The notes beneath the pieces were generated by a model. That model ran no database searches, was not told the origin of the DNA, and saw only the letters and a program-made list of their open reading frames with translations. Below are positions 27,561 to 36,351 of a DNA stretch of 64,000 nucleotides, piece after piece. The stretch's first letter is position 1. Each line of letters begins with the position of its first letter. The translations under genes and the position numbers were made by a program. Source of the stretch: Spirosoma taeanense (lineage in GTDB: Bacteria; Bacteroidota; Bacteroidia; Cytophagales; Spirosomataceae); the NCBI RefSeq assembly GCF_013127955.1, contig NZ_CP053435.1:5022001-5086000 (forward strand), read 5' to 3'.

Positions 27561-28607
27561 TTACTTAAACGCGGCCGACTGCCACTGGCGAAGTCGGCCG
27601 CGTTTGTTTTCCAGCAAGAGGAGCTGCGTACCGGGAAACCGCTTTAGTAGCCGACGGCTTTTTCGCATACCCGCTACACTGAATACCTTCGTAAGCGCAT
27701 CTGCCTGATACCCGTTGGGTGCCAGCACCGTCGCCTGGACAAAATGCCGCAAGCCCAGCCCCGAGCGTGGGTTCATAATGTGCGAGTAACGCCGACCCCT
27801 GTATTCCAGAAAACGGTACGTATCGCCGGACGTAGTAATGGCCGCATTTTTCAACAAAATTACAGTTGTATCCGGCTTTCCGTTCTGCCCTGAGCCGATG
27901 CTCACGCGCCAGCCCGAACCAGCCGATCCGTCAGGGGGTGGGTCGCCCGCCAGGATATCGCCACCGATATCAATCAAAGCGGAGCGAACGCCGAACCGTT
28001 GTAATACCAGCAGAGCCTCATCAATGGCAAACCCCTGCCCAATTCCGCCTACATCAAGCCGCATACCCGCCCGACGCAGCCGCACCGTTTGATTTTTAGG
28101 GTTTAGTTCCATCAGTCGATAGCCAACCGCCCGCCTTGCCCGTCGACGTTCGGTCGGGCCCGGAAACTCCCTCCGCCGAACCGCCCGACGCCAGAGTAAC
28201 GACATCGGTCCAATGGTCGGATCAAAACGACCGTGCGAGAGACGGGCGATTGTCCACGCTTTTTGTAGTACCTCAAACAACTCTGCTGATACGGACACCC
28301 ACCGACGGGAACCGCCTGTAGCCGAAAGTCGGTTAATTTCGGATCCGTCCAGATAGTCGCTCATGATTTGGTTGAGCGTATCCATCCGGGCCGATACAGC
28401 GGCATTGGCGCGACTGGCGGTCAGACTGTCGGCCGCATAGAAGGTGAGGCTAAACTGCGTTCCCATCAACCCACGGTGAAAGCTGAAGCGACGCAGAACC
28501 GCAGTGGTAAAACCTTCGTGACTATATGACTGAGCAGTGAGCGTATAGGGAAACAAGCACCCTATCAGCAAAGCTATCCGGAAGCGGAAAGACAAATTAG
28601 CGCCCAA
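27561..28607 (-). CDS. FAD:protein FMN transferase (ApbE family)
   Basis: This 348-aa enzyme covalently attaches FMN to threonine in target flavoproteins, such as subunits of Na+-translocating NADH:quinone reductase or Rnf. A signal-like hydrophobic N-terminus (about residues 6-25) implies periplasmic action. Motifs visible are LMGTQFSLTFYA near the start, the flavin/magnesium region RLDVGGIGQGFAIDEALL, then DIGGDILAGDP, ITTSGDTYRFLEY and SHIMNPRSGLG. The start appears to be TTG at 28607; no in-frame ATG precedes the hydrophobic segment. No recognisable flavoprotein target is adjacent, so the substrate is unknown. The last codons lie inside the terminator stem of the convergent oxidoreductase gene. 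Confidence 0.9.
   Translation of the reverse strand: MGANLSFRFRIALLIGCLFPYTLTAQSYSHEGFTTAVLRRFSFHRGLMGTQFSLTFYAADSLTASRANAAVSARMDTLNQIMSDYLDGSEINRLSATGGSRRWVSVSAELFEVLQKAWTIARLSHGRFDPTIGPMSLLWRRAVRRREFPGPTERRRARRAVGYRLMELNPKNQTVRLRRAGMRLDVGGIGQGFAIDEALLVLQRFGVRSALIDIGGDILAGDPPPDGSAGSGWRVSIGSGQNGKPDTTVILLKNAAITTSGDTYRFLEYRGRRYSHIMNPRSGLGLRHFVQATVLAPNGYQADALTKVFSVAGMRKSRRLLKRFPGTQLLLLENKRGRLRQWQSAAFK
27567..27605 (+). terminator. Hairpin terminator overlapping the ApbE 3' end
   Basis: Arms 27567-27580 and 27592-27605 form a perfect 14-bp GC-rich stem with an 11-base loop, followed by GTTTGTTTT on plus. It lies 45 bases past the oxidoreductase stop codon and entirely within the final codons of the convergent ApbE gene. 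Confidence 0.75.
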
Positions 28608-28646
28608 CGTGTTTTTACTGACGTGGCCTGACCAACATCATTAGTT

Positions 28647-28850
28647 ATGGTAACAATCCGAAATAAATTCGTTTTACTGGCTGCCGGATTCTGGCTCGGC
28701 GGCATTATCCTTCTGCTACTTGGGGCCGCGTTCAGGCCGCAATCCTGGGCGGGCGCGCCCCTGACGATCGGGATTATCGGGCAGGCACTCGGTTTCGGAT
28801 TTCTGGGCTTCGCGCTAATGCAGGCTGTTTTTAGAAAAAGGAATAGATAG
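28647..28850 (+). CDS. Small two-helix membrane protein
   Basis: This is a 67-aa product of unknown family. The sequence shows a short basic N-terminus, a first membrane helix (FVLLAAGFWLGGIILLLLGA), a short loop, a second helix (LTIGIIGQALGFGFLGFALM) and a basic tail FRKRNR, so both ends probably face the cytoplasm. It starts 39 bases from the divergent ApbE gene and ends 3 bases before the chorismate synthase stop on the other strand. That tight packing between two well-supported genes, plus the two clean helices, makes it likely real. No function can be proposed. Confidence 0.6.
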   Translation: MVTIRNKFVLLAAGFWLGGIILLLLGAAFRPQSWAGAPLTIGIIGQALGFGFLGFALMQAVFRKRNR

Positions 28851-28853
28851 TCT

Positions 28854-29933
28854 TTACACCTGCGCAGCCTTATTCCGCAGATACATATCGGCCAGAACCA
28901 GAGCCGCCATCGACTCAACAATGGGCACCGCACGAGGCACTACGCAGGGATCGTGTCGGCCTTTGCCCGAAACCGTAACGGTCTGGCCCTGCACATCCAC
29001 ACTATCCTGATCCTGCATAATGGTCGCTACGGGTTTGAACGCCGTCCGGAAATAAATATCCTCGCCGTTGCTGATGCCCCCCTGAATTCCGCCCGAGTGG
29101 TTCGTGCGGGTACGCACATGTCCGGTTTCGTCGGTATAAAAGGCGTCGTTATGCATCGAGCCATATAACTCCGCTCCGGCAAAGCCACTGCCGTATTCAA
29201 ACCCTTTGACCGCATTAATGCTCAGCATTGCCTTGCCCAGCTCGGCATGGAGTTTATCGAACACCGGTTCACCCCAGCCTACGGGCACGCCGGTTATTAC
29301 GCAGTCAACCACGCCCCCAATGGAGTCGCCCTGCTTTCGGGTTTCGTCGATATACTGAAACATTCGCTCGGCGGTTTCGGGGTCGGGACAACGTACTGCG
29401 TTTTCTTCGGCGAGCGCCAGGCTGAGTTCCTGATACGGCTTTTCAAGTTTCAGCTTTCCTACCTGCGAAACATAAGCGTGAATCTGCACGCCCTGCTGGG
29501 CCAGCAGGAGTTTGGCAACGGCACCCGCGGCAACACGGGCGGCTGTTTCGCGGGCCGATGAACGGCCACCACCCCGGTAGTCGCGGGAGCCGTATTTACT
29601 CTGGTAGGTGTAGTCGGCGTGCGAAGGCCGGAACTGCTCGGCGATATGACCGTAATCCTTACTGCGCTGATCCGTATTCCGGATCAAAAGGGTGATCGGC
29701 GTTCCCTGCGTCCTGCCCTCAAATACGCCCGATAAAACTTCGAATTCGTCAGCTTCACGCCGTTGGGTCGTAATGCGCGACTGACCGGGTTTACGCCGAT
29801 CGAGTTCGTGCTGGATAAAATCGGTGTCGAACGTTAGTCCGGCGGGGCAACCATCAATCACAACGCCAATGCCCGGCCCGTGTGATTCACCAAAAGTAGC
29901 TATTCTGAAAATCGTTCCGTATGTATTGCCCAT
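28854..29933 (-). CDS. aroC: Chorismate synthase
   Basis: This 359-aa enzyme catalyses the last step of the shikimate pathway, 5-enolpyruvylshikimate 3-phosphate to chorismate, using reduced FMN. All family signatures are present: [17 protein letters not shown] at the N-terminus, [20 protein letters not shown] for flavin and phosphate binding, [20 protein letters not shown], and [20 protein letters not shown] near the C-terminus. Length is normal. The start is the ATG at 29933. It lies 70 bases downstream of the BatD-like gene on the same strand and may share its transcript, though a dyad lies between them. It is cytoplasmic. Confidence 0.97.
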   Translation of the reverse strand: MGNTYGTIFRIATFGESHGPGIGVVIDGCPAGLTFDTDFIQHELDRRKPGQSRITTQRREADEFEVLSGVFEGRTQGTPITLLIRNTDQRSKDYGHIAEQFRPSHADYTYQSKYGSRDYRGGGRSSARETAARVAAGAVAKLLLAQQGVQIHAYVSQVGKLKLEKPYQELSLALAEENAVRCPDPETAERMFQYIDETRKQGDSIGGVVDCVITGVPVGWGEPVFDKLHAELGKAMLSINAVKGFEYGSGFAGAELYGSMHNDAFYTDETGHVRTRTNHSGGIQGGISNGEDIYFRTAFKPVATIMQDQDSVDVQGQTVTVSGKGRHDPCVVPRAVPIVESMAALVLADMYLRNKAAQV

Positions 29934-30003
29934 AGGTCGGGACGTTGGTTGTTGAACTCGGCGCTGAAGCTTTTCCTGGTTCTCTATTCGTCAACCAACG
30001 CCT

Positions 30004-31434
30004 TTATCGCTTAAAAAACACAAAAATAATCCCTAACAGCATCAACACAATCAGAACATTGGCAACAGCCCGAATCAATACCGAAATACTAACTGGCTGG
30101 CGATTGCTATCCAGTGCGTCAATCCCGGCATAAAGCGAGTTGCCGCTTGGAACCGTTGGGGCAAGCTCACCTTCGGGTATGGCAGCTTCCTGAGCTACCG
30201 CCGAGCCACCAACATGCAGCTGCATTTTAGGCCGTAACGTGTCGTACCGCTCCTTTTGAAGATCGAAATAAATCCATTGAAAGCGATTCGCCAACGAAAT
30301 GATTCCGTTTTGACGCGGTACTACAAAGTACGTAAACGTTTTACTACCCGTGACCTGATTGCCATTCTGATTGATGACATGCTGCTCTTCGGGCGGAAAA
30401 ATATCGGCATTACCAGCCTCGTCCAGCTTATCAGGCTCCGGTAAAGCTGCAATGTTTCCCTCCCCGACTATGCTGAACGAGTATCGGACGCTCTTCCCCA
30501 CGCCTACTCGCTGGCGGTCGAGTTTCTCTTCCAGAACAAACGAACCAACCGGTACCCGCCCCCGCAAAGGATGCGCAGGTAAAGCCTGAACATTGACGGT
30601 AAGCGGTTTGCTGCTGAACGATACATACTCTGTTTGAGCCGTGGGTGGACCGATAACAGGCCGGGGGCGTGCCAACCGGATAGACACCGACGGTAAACGG
30701 ATCGGTTGCGCGGCTAAGGGAAAAAAAATGGCCTTATAGAGTTTGTATTCCCTGAATTTTTTACCGCCTACCAGTACTTCTACCGCTTTCAGATCTGCGC
30801 TATGTACGTTTTCTTCCCAGGCATTAGCGGGCCGGATGCTCCGGGTTATCTCCTGCAACTGCTTATCGAGATTGGTAATATTCAGCTCGTAGGGATAGTT
30901 ATTGGCGACGAAGAAAGCAAGAGTCAGGCTAATGGCTTCCCCGGTGTAGATCGCAGATCGGGACGTTCGTAATGCCAGAAAAGCCGCTCCATTGGGCGGC
31001 ACAGCAACCGTTGTCAGCGTCGAACTAGCCGGCGCTGAAGCAGCTGCCGACGACCGTACGACCAGCACGGCTCCCTCCGACCGCACGGATACTCCATTAA
31101 TGATCAGCACGAATGGTGGCAGGCGAAAACGCCCAGCAGCCATCGCCTGATAGCTCTGCGAGATAACCTGGTTAGTGATGGTTTCACCCCCAACTTCGCT
31201 GGTGGTTACGCTGGTCGACGTACCTTTTTTTGTAAAGCCCGGAATGTCGGGAAAAAGGATCGTTGGGCGGTTTTCATTATCCGGAATTGATACAGAAATA
31301 GTAAAAGGCCGCTCAATCGGAAAATTTAAGGCACTAAATTCAATAGCTGGCGTATTATCAGCCACTTGAGCAAAAGCAGCGACTGAACAACAAAAAAATA
31401 ATACAAGTAATTTTGGGAATATTTCAATTAACAT
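30004..31434 (-). CDS. BatD-like (oxygen-tolerance family) membrane protein
   Basis: This is a 476-aa exported membrane protein. The signal peptide (LLVLFFCCSVAAFAQ) is followed by several Ig-like beta domains of the BatD type (FPDIPGFTKKGTSTSVTTSE, AMAAGRFRLPPFVLIING, and a YVSFSSKPLTVNVQALPAHP repeat boundary). One C-terminal membrane helix (ANVLIVLMLLGIIFVFF) ends it. BatD belongs to the Bacteroides aerotolerance operon with MoxR and VWA proteins. Here it stands alone, without batA, batB or moxR neighbours in the window, so it may be a solitary paralog. The role is unknown beyond periplasmic scaffolding. Upstream is a small plus-strand gene, divergently arranged. Confidence 0.8.
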   Translation of the reverse strand: MLIEIFPKLLVLFFCCSVAAFAQVADNTPAIEFSALNFPIERPFTISVSIPDNENRPTILFPDIPGFTKKGTSTSVTTSEVGGETITNQVISQSYQAMAAGRFRLPPFVLIINGVSVRSEGAVLVVRSSAAASAPASSTLTTVAVPPNGAAFLALRTSRSAIYTGEAISLTLAFFVANNYPYELNITNLDKQLQEITRSIRPANAWEENVHSADLKAVEVLVGGKKFREYKLYKAIFFPLAAQPIRLPSVSIRLARPRPVIGPPTAQTEYVSFSSKPLTVNVQALPAHPLRGRVPVGSFVLEEKLDRQRVGVGKSVRYSFSIVGEGNIAALPEPDKLDEAGNADIFPPEEQHVINQNGNQVTGSKTFTYFVVPRQNGIISLANRFQWIYFDLQKERYDTLRPKMQLHVGGSAVAQEAAIPEGELAPTVPSGNSLYAGIDALDSNRQPVSISVLIRAVANVLIVLMLLGIIFVFFKR

Positions 31435-31559
31435 TGTTATTTCGTAGCAACATTTTCCGGTACAAGCCGTTCCGAGATTAAGTAGTCAATAGCAAATGGA
31501 TCCGTTTCTCCTTACAGAAAACTGTGAACTTCTTTAACCAAAAATAAATCTAACCTCCC

Positions 31560-31763
31560 ATGCTTTCCATGCTTGAATACATCAAGACCATCCTTCAGAA
31601 GGTGAGTTTTGATAAAGCACTGTTTGAAAAAGAGCTGGCTAAGGCCATCCAGATGCTCATTCCCGAAGAGGTTAAACAACTGAAACGCTGGTGTTACGCC
31701 CAGTTCGGTAAAATGTACCGGGTTGTGCTGAATCGTTGCTTCTCTCGAGCAAGGTTTGCCTGA
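31560..31763 (+). CDS. Small conserved-looking hypothetical protein
   Basis: This is a 67-aa protein without signal peptide or membrane helix. It is mostly amphipathic helix (MLEYIKTILQKVSFDKALF, then AIQMLIPEEVKQLKRWCYAQ) with single cysteines in the RWCYAQFG and NRCF segments. The second ATG at 31569 is an equally good start. It sits alone between divergent BatD and the convergent beta-CASP gene and is followed 30 bases on by a good intrinsic terminator, which supports a real transcription unit. From memory, short proteins of this kind recur in Cytophagales genomes, but that was not checked. No function is proposed. Confidence 0.65.
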   Translation: MLSMLEYIKTILQKVSFDKALFEKELAKAIQMLIPEEVKQLKRWCYAQFGKMYRVVLNRCFSRARFA

Positions 31764-31793
31764 CGGCTTTCCCGAGCTTTTTGAATTCGTTAC

Positions 31794-31820
31794 GCCCCGG
31801 CTACCTAGCCGGGGCTTTTT
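31794..31820 (+). terminator. Intrinsic terminator after the small hypothetical gene
   Basis: Arms 31794-31802 and 31807-31815 form a perfect 9-bp GC-rich stem with a 4-base loop, directly followed by five T residues on plus. Confidence 0.85.
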
Positions 31821-31857
31821 GCTGCGTTACGCTGTGGATTGCGCGGCACTGGATGCC

Positions 31858-33252
31858 CTATAAGTCGCGCTTCTCGCGCATATCCGGTATTTCGACATGC
31901 TTAAAGCCAGCGGCCTGTAGCTTTTCTTTCCAGATCAGTTGCTTATCGTATTCACCATGGACCAGAAACACCGTTTTAACCTGGTTTGGATCCTGACAGC
32001 TCAAAAACTGCAGCATTTCGCGATAATCGCCATGCGCCGAGAAGGAATCCATCACCTCAACCCGGGCCGCAACGGCGTATTTCTCGCCAAAGATCGTTAC
32101 GTCGCGATCACCCCGCTTCAGCGCCCCACCCAGGCTGTTTGGCGATGCGTAGCCGACCAGCAGGATAGTCGTTCGGGGATTTTCGATATTGTTCTTGATG
32201 TGGTGCTTAATCCGTCCGGCTTCCGCCATGCCCGATGGGGCAATGATAATACACGGCTCCTGCCGGTTGTTGATCGCTTTCGACTCTTCAACGTCAGCGA
32301 CGTAATGTAGATTGGGAAAGTTAAATGCATCCCCATCCTTCTTAATGTAAGCCAGAATATCGGGGTTAAAATCTTCCTCGTGATCCCGCATGATGTGAGT
32401 GGCCTTCACCGACATGGGGCTGTCAATATAAACCGGCAGCCGGGGCAGCGCTCCTTCGTTCGATAGCTGATCGAGGGCATAAATCAACTCCTGCGTCCGG
32501 TCAACGGCGAAGGCCGGAATGAGTAATTTACCACGTTCCTCAACGCAGGTTTGCCGCACAATCCGTAACAAATGGGCCTTCATGTCGGGTTCGGCTTCGT
32601 GAAGCCGGTCGCCGTAGGTCGATTCGCAAATGATATAATCAGCCTGCGGGAATGGATCGGGCTTCCGTAAAATCTTGTCGTCGGGCCGACCAATATCCCC
32701 GCTAAAGAACAGACGTTTCTCCTGCTGGCCTTCCTGAATTGCCAGGCTAATGGCCGCACTGCCCAGCAGATGAGCCGCATCGGTCAGCAGGCCCGTCACT
32801 TCATCACAGATTCGAAACGGCTGATTGTATTCAACAGAACGCATCTGGTCGAGCGCCCGACGCACATCGTCTTCGTCATACAGCGCTTCGAGTTCAGGCT
32901 GTCCCCGGCGGCTCCGTCGTTTGTTAACGCGTTCAAGGTCTCGCTCCTGAATCCGGGCGCTGTCCATCAGCATCACTTCGCAGAGATCAATGGTGGCCGA
33001 TGTGGTATAAATCGGTCCTTCAAAGCCCTGCCGAACGAGTCGCGGAATTAGCCCGGTATGGTCAATGTGCGCGTGAGACAGCACCATATAGTCTATCCGG
33101 GCCGGATCGAAACCAAAGTCCTGGTTCAGCTCGTCGGTATTGATTCCCTGAAACAGGCCACAGTCCAGTAAAATCTGGGTACCGTTCGTCAGCGTGAGCA
33201 GATGTTTGCTGCCGGTTACCGTGCGGGCAGCGCCGAAAAATTGGATAATCAT
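31858..33252 (-). CDS. MBL-fold beta-CASP RNA-processing exonuclease-like protein
   Basis: This is a 464-aa metallo-beta-lactamase-fold hydrolase of the YSH1/CPSF73 type. The zinc motif HAHIDH (His60, His62, Asp64, His65) follows LLDCGLFQG. A middle beta-CASP domain contains PAFAVDRTQELIYALDQL and PVYIDSPMSVKATHIMRDHE. The C-terminal RNA-specificity domain has APSGMAEAGRIKHHIKNNI, SFSAHGDYREML and VFLVHGEYDKQLIWKE. The family cuts RNA endo- or exonucleolytically. The start was set at ATG 33252 because the 17 extra upstream residues do not resemble the family, and the conserved N-terminus MIIQFFGAARTVTGS begins there. It is divergent from pbpC and cytoplasmic. Confidence 0.93.
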   Translation of the reverse strand: MIIQFFGAARTVTGSKHLLTLTNGTQILLDCGLFQGINTDELNQDFGFDPARIDYMVLSHAHIDHTGLIPRLVRQGFEGPIYTTSATIDLCEVMLMDSARIQERDLERVNKRRSRRGQPELEALYDEDDVRRALDQMRSVEYNQPFRICDEVTGLLTDAAHLLGSAAISLAIQEGQQEKRLFFSGDIGRPDDKILRKPDPFPQADYIICESTYGDRLHEAEPDMKAHLLRIVRQTCVEERGKLLIPAFAVDRTQELIYALDQLSNEGALPRLPVYIDSPMSVKATHIMRDHEEDFNPDILAYIKKDGDAFNFPNLHYVADVEESKAINNRQEPCIIIAPSGMAEAGRIKHHIKNNIENPRTTILLVGYASPNSLGGALKRGDRDVTIFGEKYAVAARVEVMDSFSAHGDYREMLQFLSCQDPNQVKTVFLVHGEYDKQLIWKEKLQAAGFKHVEIPDMREKRDL

Positions 33253-33397
33253 GGCTAGAGCAGAAAAAACGGGAGCCGGACAAAATAAATTGTTACGGCT
33301 CACCGTGAATCTCTTGTTTCTTTACGTGTCCCGGTGTCACAACCGAGTCAGAGACATGCACAAAGAAACGCAGAGATTCACGGAGTTGACTATCGGG

Positions 33398-35737
33398 ATG
33401 CTGGAAAAAGTCGCGAGTGGTGTCAAACGCCTGTGGCGGTACCGCCTGATCAAGGCGTTTGTAGCTCTGTGGCTGATTCTCTGGGGACTTGACAGGGCGT
33501 TCCCGATTAACACCAGCGTTCCCTACTCAACGCTCGTTACGGCCCGCGACGGACAGATTCTTCATGCGTTTCTAAGCCGCGACGATAAATGGCGGCTTTA
33601 TACAGAACTGCCGGAGATTACGCCTGCCTTACGGGATGCCATTCTGTTCAAGGAAGACCGATATTTTCGTTACCATCCGGGTTTCAATCCGGTAGCTATG
33701 CTGCGGGCTGCGTTCCGAAATCTGCTCAGTGGTCGGCGCACATCGGGAGCCTCGACGATTACGATGCAAACAGTCCGGCTGCTGGAGCCCCGCGAACGAA
33801 CCTACAGCAGCAAACTGATTGAACTGTTCCGGGCTCTGCAGCTGGAGTGGCATTACTCGAAAGATGAAATTCTGCAACTATACCTCAACCTGATTCCCTA
33901 CGGCGGCAATATTGAGGGGCTGAAATCTGCGTCACTTCTGTACTTCGGCAAGCCGCCCGCCCTGTTAAGTTTGGCCGAACTGACCACACTGACGGTCATT
34001 CCCAATCGCCCGTCGAGCCTGCGGCTGGGGCAGAACAACCTACTTGTCGCAGAGGCTCGTAACCATTGGCTTACCCGTTTTCGGAAGGCGGGACTTTTTG
34101 ACGAAGCTGCCATTACAGACGCCATTCAGGAACCGCTAACGGCTTATCGACGTAACGCTCCGCAACTGGCTCCGCACGTATCGCGCCGGCTGCGGGCTGC
34201 GCAGGTTGACGTTCCGATTGTTCGCTCAACGCTCAATTCGAACGTGCAGGCTACAGCGGAGCGATTGGTTCAGAATTATGCAAACCGGCTGCGGGCGCTA
34301 AATATCCACAACGCAGCCGTCTTAATTGTGGATAACCGAACACGGGAGGTTGTGGCTTACGTTGGCTCGGCCGATTTTAGCAATACGTTCGATGGCGGGC
34401 AGGTCGATGGTGTCCGGGCTGTGCGGTCGCCGGGCAGTGCGCTCAAACCCCTGCTCTACGGACTGGCATTCGACGCGGGTGTTATTACGCCCCGCACGAA
34501 ACTGGCCGACGTGCCGACTAATTTTAACGGCTACGAACCCGACAACTACGACCGGCGCTTCAACGGCTCCGTTACGGCGGAGTTCGCCTTAGCGAACTCG
34601 CTCAACATTCCGGCCGTAGCCCTGCTGAAGGAGATTGGAACACCAATGATGGCCGCGTCTCTGCGAAAAGCCGGTTTTGCCACCATCCGAAAACAGGCCA
34701 GTGACCTGGGGTTATCCATGATTCTGGGCGGCTGTGGCGTTACGCTCGAAGAAATGACACAGCTCTATACCGGACTGGCGAATCAGGGTAGTGTCTCACC
34801 GCTGCGGTTTACTTCCTCAACGGAGCCCTCAGGCAATGCCGTGCAGCTTGTTTCGCCCGAAGCGGCTTATCTCATTACCCACACGCTCACGCAGATTACC
34901 CGCCCGGACCTGCCCAATAATTTTGACAACAGCTACCACCTGCCACGTATTGCCTGGAAAACTGGCACCTCCTACGGTCGGCGCGATGCCTGGAGCATTG
35001 GCTATAATCAGCGTTATACGGTGGGCGTCTGGGTCGGTAATTTTTCGGGCGTAGGCGTAGCTGAACTCAGCGGAGCCAACACCGCTACGCCCTTGCTGTT
35101 TCAGCTCATGAACGCCCTGGACTATAACTCGCCAAACGGCTGGTTTCGGCCGCCCAAAAACCTGACCATACGGCTCGTTTGTCCCGAAACGGGCGACGTA
35201 CCGGGCGAATTCTGCAAAAATCTGGTAACCGATTATAGTATTATGGGCGTTTCGCGCTATCGACGTTGCCAGCACCAAAAAGCCGTTTTTACAAACGCAG
35301 CCGGAACGCTGGCCTATTGCGCCCACTGTCGTCCAGACTCAGGTTCAGTGCGTCGTTCGTATCTGAATCTGTCGCCGGAGATGGCCGCGTTTTACCAAAG
35401 CCGACATATTCCCTATGAGCTGGTACCGATGCACAATCCTGCCTGCGAACGCGTTTTCGGAATGACCGGAACCGACAGCCAGCCCCCTCTGATTACGAGC
35501 CTGAACGATGGCAGCGACTACTTCATTAGCCCGAAGCAGCCAACCGATATGGCGTTGAGCTGCCAGACGGCCGACGATGTACAACTGATTTTCTGGTACC
35601 TGAATGACAAACTATACCGTAAGGCTCGCCCGGCCGAAACAGTCTTCTTCCGACCCCGGCCCGGTATGCTGAAAATTTCCTGCGCTGACGACCGGGGCCG
35701 GCATAGCGACCTACGCGTCATGATCCGAACCGAGTAA
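33398..35737 (+). CDS. pbpC: Penicillin-binding protein 1C (bifunctional peptidoglycan synthase)
   Basis: This is a 779-aa inner-membrane enzyme that polymerises and crosslinks peptidoglycan. One membrane helix near the N-terminus (IKAFVALWLILWGLD) is followed by a glycosyltransferase family 51 domain with the catalytic-Glu motif EDRYFRYHPGFNP. The transpeptidase domain has SxxK at Ser347-Lys350 (SPGSALKPLLYG), the SxN motif in ANSLNIPA, and KTGT at Lys521. A C-terminal BiPBP_C Ig-like domain typical of PBP1C ends it. ATG 33398 is preferred; 33356 is also possible, and a still longer reading back to 33194 would overlap the divergent nuclease gene. An NTF2-like gene and alpha-2-macroglobulin follow, echoing the E. 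coli pbpC-yfhM linkage. Confidence 0.93.
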   Translation: MLEKVASGVKRLWRYRLIKAFVALWLILWGLDRAFPINTSVPYSTLVTARDGQILHAFLSRDDKWRLYTELPEITPALRDAILFKEDRYFRYHPGFNPVAMLRAAFRNLLSGRRTSGASTITMQTVRLLEPRERTYSSKLIELFRALQLEWHYSKDEILQLYLNLIPYGGNIEGLKSASLLYFGKPPALLSLAELTTLTVIPNRPSSLRLGQNNLLVAEARNHWLTRFRKAGLFDEAAITDAIQEPLTAYRRNAPQLAPHVSRRLRAAQVDVPIVRSTLNSNVQATAERLVQNYANRLRALNIHNAAVLIVDNRTREVVAYVGSADFSNTFDGGQVDGVRAVRSPGSALKPLLYGLAFDAGVITPRTKLADVPTNFNGYEPDNYDRRFNGSVTAEFALANSLNIPAVALLKEIGTPMMAASLRKAGFATIRKQASDLGLSMILGGCGVTLEEMTQLYTGLANQGSVSPLRFTSSTEPSGNAVQLVSPEAAYLITHTLTQITRPDLPNNFDNSYHLPRIAWKTGTSYGRRDAWSIGYNQRYTVGVWVGNFSGVGVAELSGANTATPLLFQLMNALDYNSPNGWFRPPKNLTIRLVCPETGDVPGEFCKNLVTDYSIMGVSRYRRCQHQKAVFTNAAGTLAYCAHCRPDSGSVRRSYLNLSPEMAAFYQSRHIPYELVPMHNPACERVFGMTGTDSQPPLITSLNDGSDYFISPKQPTDMALSCQTADDVQLIFWYLNDKLYRKARPAETVFFRPRPGMLKISCADDRGRHSDLRVMIRTE

Positions 35738-35804
35738 CGATTTGTTTATTTGCCTGCTCCGCCTTTTATTGACATTTTTCCAGCCTAAAATTCCATAAAG
35801 CCTT

Positions 35805-36245
35805 ATGAAATTTATTTTTTTCCTTCTGGTGGTAACCCTGCTGGCAGCCACGACAACCTTTGCTCAGCAAACGACTGATCCAACTCAGGACCCGACTGCG
35901 CTCGGTAATGCGTTTTTTAAAGCCATGCTCGATGAAGATAACAGCACAATGGGCAAGCTCTTAGCCAGCGACTTCAGCATCACCAGCTTTGATGGGCATT
36001 CGGTCGACGGCGATATGCTTCTTCAGGGCATTGGTGGGGGTTATGTAGTTGTCGATAATGCCACGGTTTCGGATACGCGGACCCGCCAGTATAACAATGA
36101 CTCGGCCGTGATGACCGGTACCTGGAAAGCTAAAGGCAACGTGCAGGGGCAGGGATTTGACAGTAATGTCGCCTTTTCGGTGATGAGCACGCGGCAGGGC
36201 GGAACGTGGAAAATCGTTCATGTGCAATTTACACCCATGCGCTAA
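35805..36245 (+). CDS. Exported NTF2-like (DUF4440-type) protein
   Basis: This is a 146-aa protein with a clear signal peptide (MKFIFFLLVVTLLAATTTFA, cleavage after FAQ). A cone-shaped NTF2-like domain follows: DPTALGNAFFKAMLDEDNST, then LLASDFSITSFDGHSVDGDM and a strand-rich C-terminus with TRQGGTWKIVHVQFTPM. This matches the SnoaL/DUF4440 pattern, which includes enzymes, toxin-immunity proteins and ligand binders. No catalytic set is evident. It begins 67 bases after pbpC with no hairpin between, so the two may be co-transcribed, and a good terminator follows it. Its place between pbpC and the alpha-2-macroglobulin gene suggests an envelope role, but this is inference. Confidence 0.8.
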   Translation: MKFIFFLLVVTLLAATTTFAQQTTDPTQDPTALGNAFFKAMLDEDNSTMGKLLASDFSITSFDGHSVDGDMLLQGIGGGYVVVDNATVSDTRTRQYNNDSAVMTGTWKAKGNVQGQGFDSNVAFSVMSTRQGGTWKIVHVQFTPMR

Positions 36246-36291
36246 CGAACCGATTACTAAGTCATCGGCCAGCAGAGTACTGGAAAGCCAG

Positions 36292-36320
36292 CCCACTCAC
36301 CTATTTTGAGTGGGTTTTTT
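36292..36320 (+). terminator. Intrinsic terminator between the NTF2-like and alpha-2-macroglobulin genes
   Basis: Arms 36292-36299 and 36307-36314 form a perfect 8-bp stem with a 7-base loop, followed by six T residues. Only 31 bases remain before the next start codon at 36352. Confidence 0.85.
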
Positions 36321-36351
36321 CGTTTCCATTCGACCTCTCACCGCTACTCCC

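Noticed and set aside
29943..30000. 9-base inverted repeat (CGTTGGTTG/CAACCAACG) between batD-like and aroC genes
   Set aside because: The loop of about 40 bases is too large and there is no T-run on the minus strand; it is not called a terminator.
33253..33303. Longer N-terminus of the beta-CASP nuclease
   Set aside because: The added 17 residues do not fit the family, and MIIQFFGAARTVTGS is the conserved beginning.
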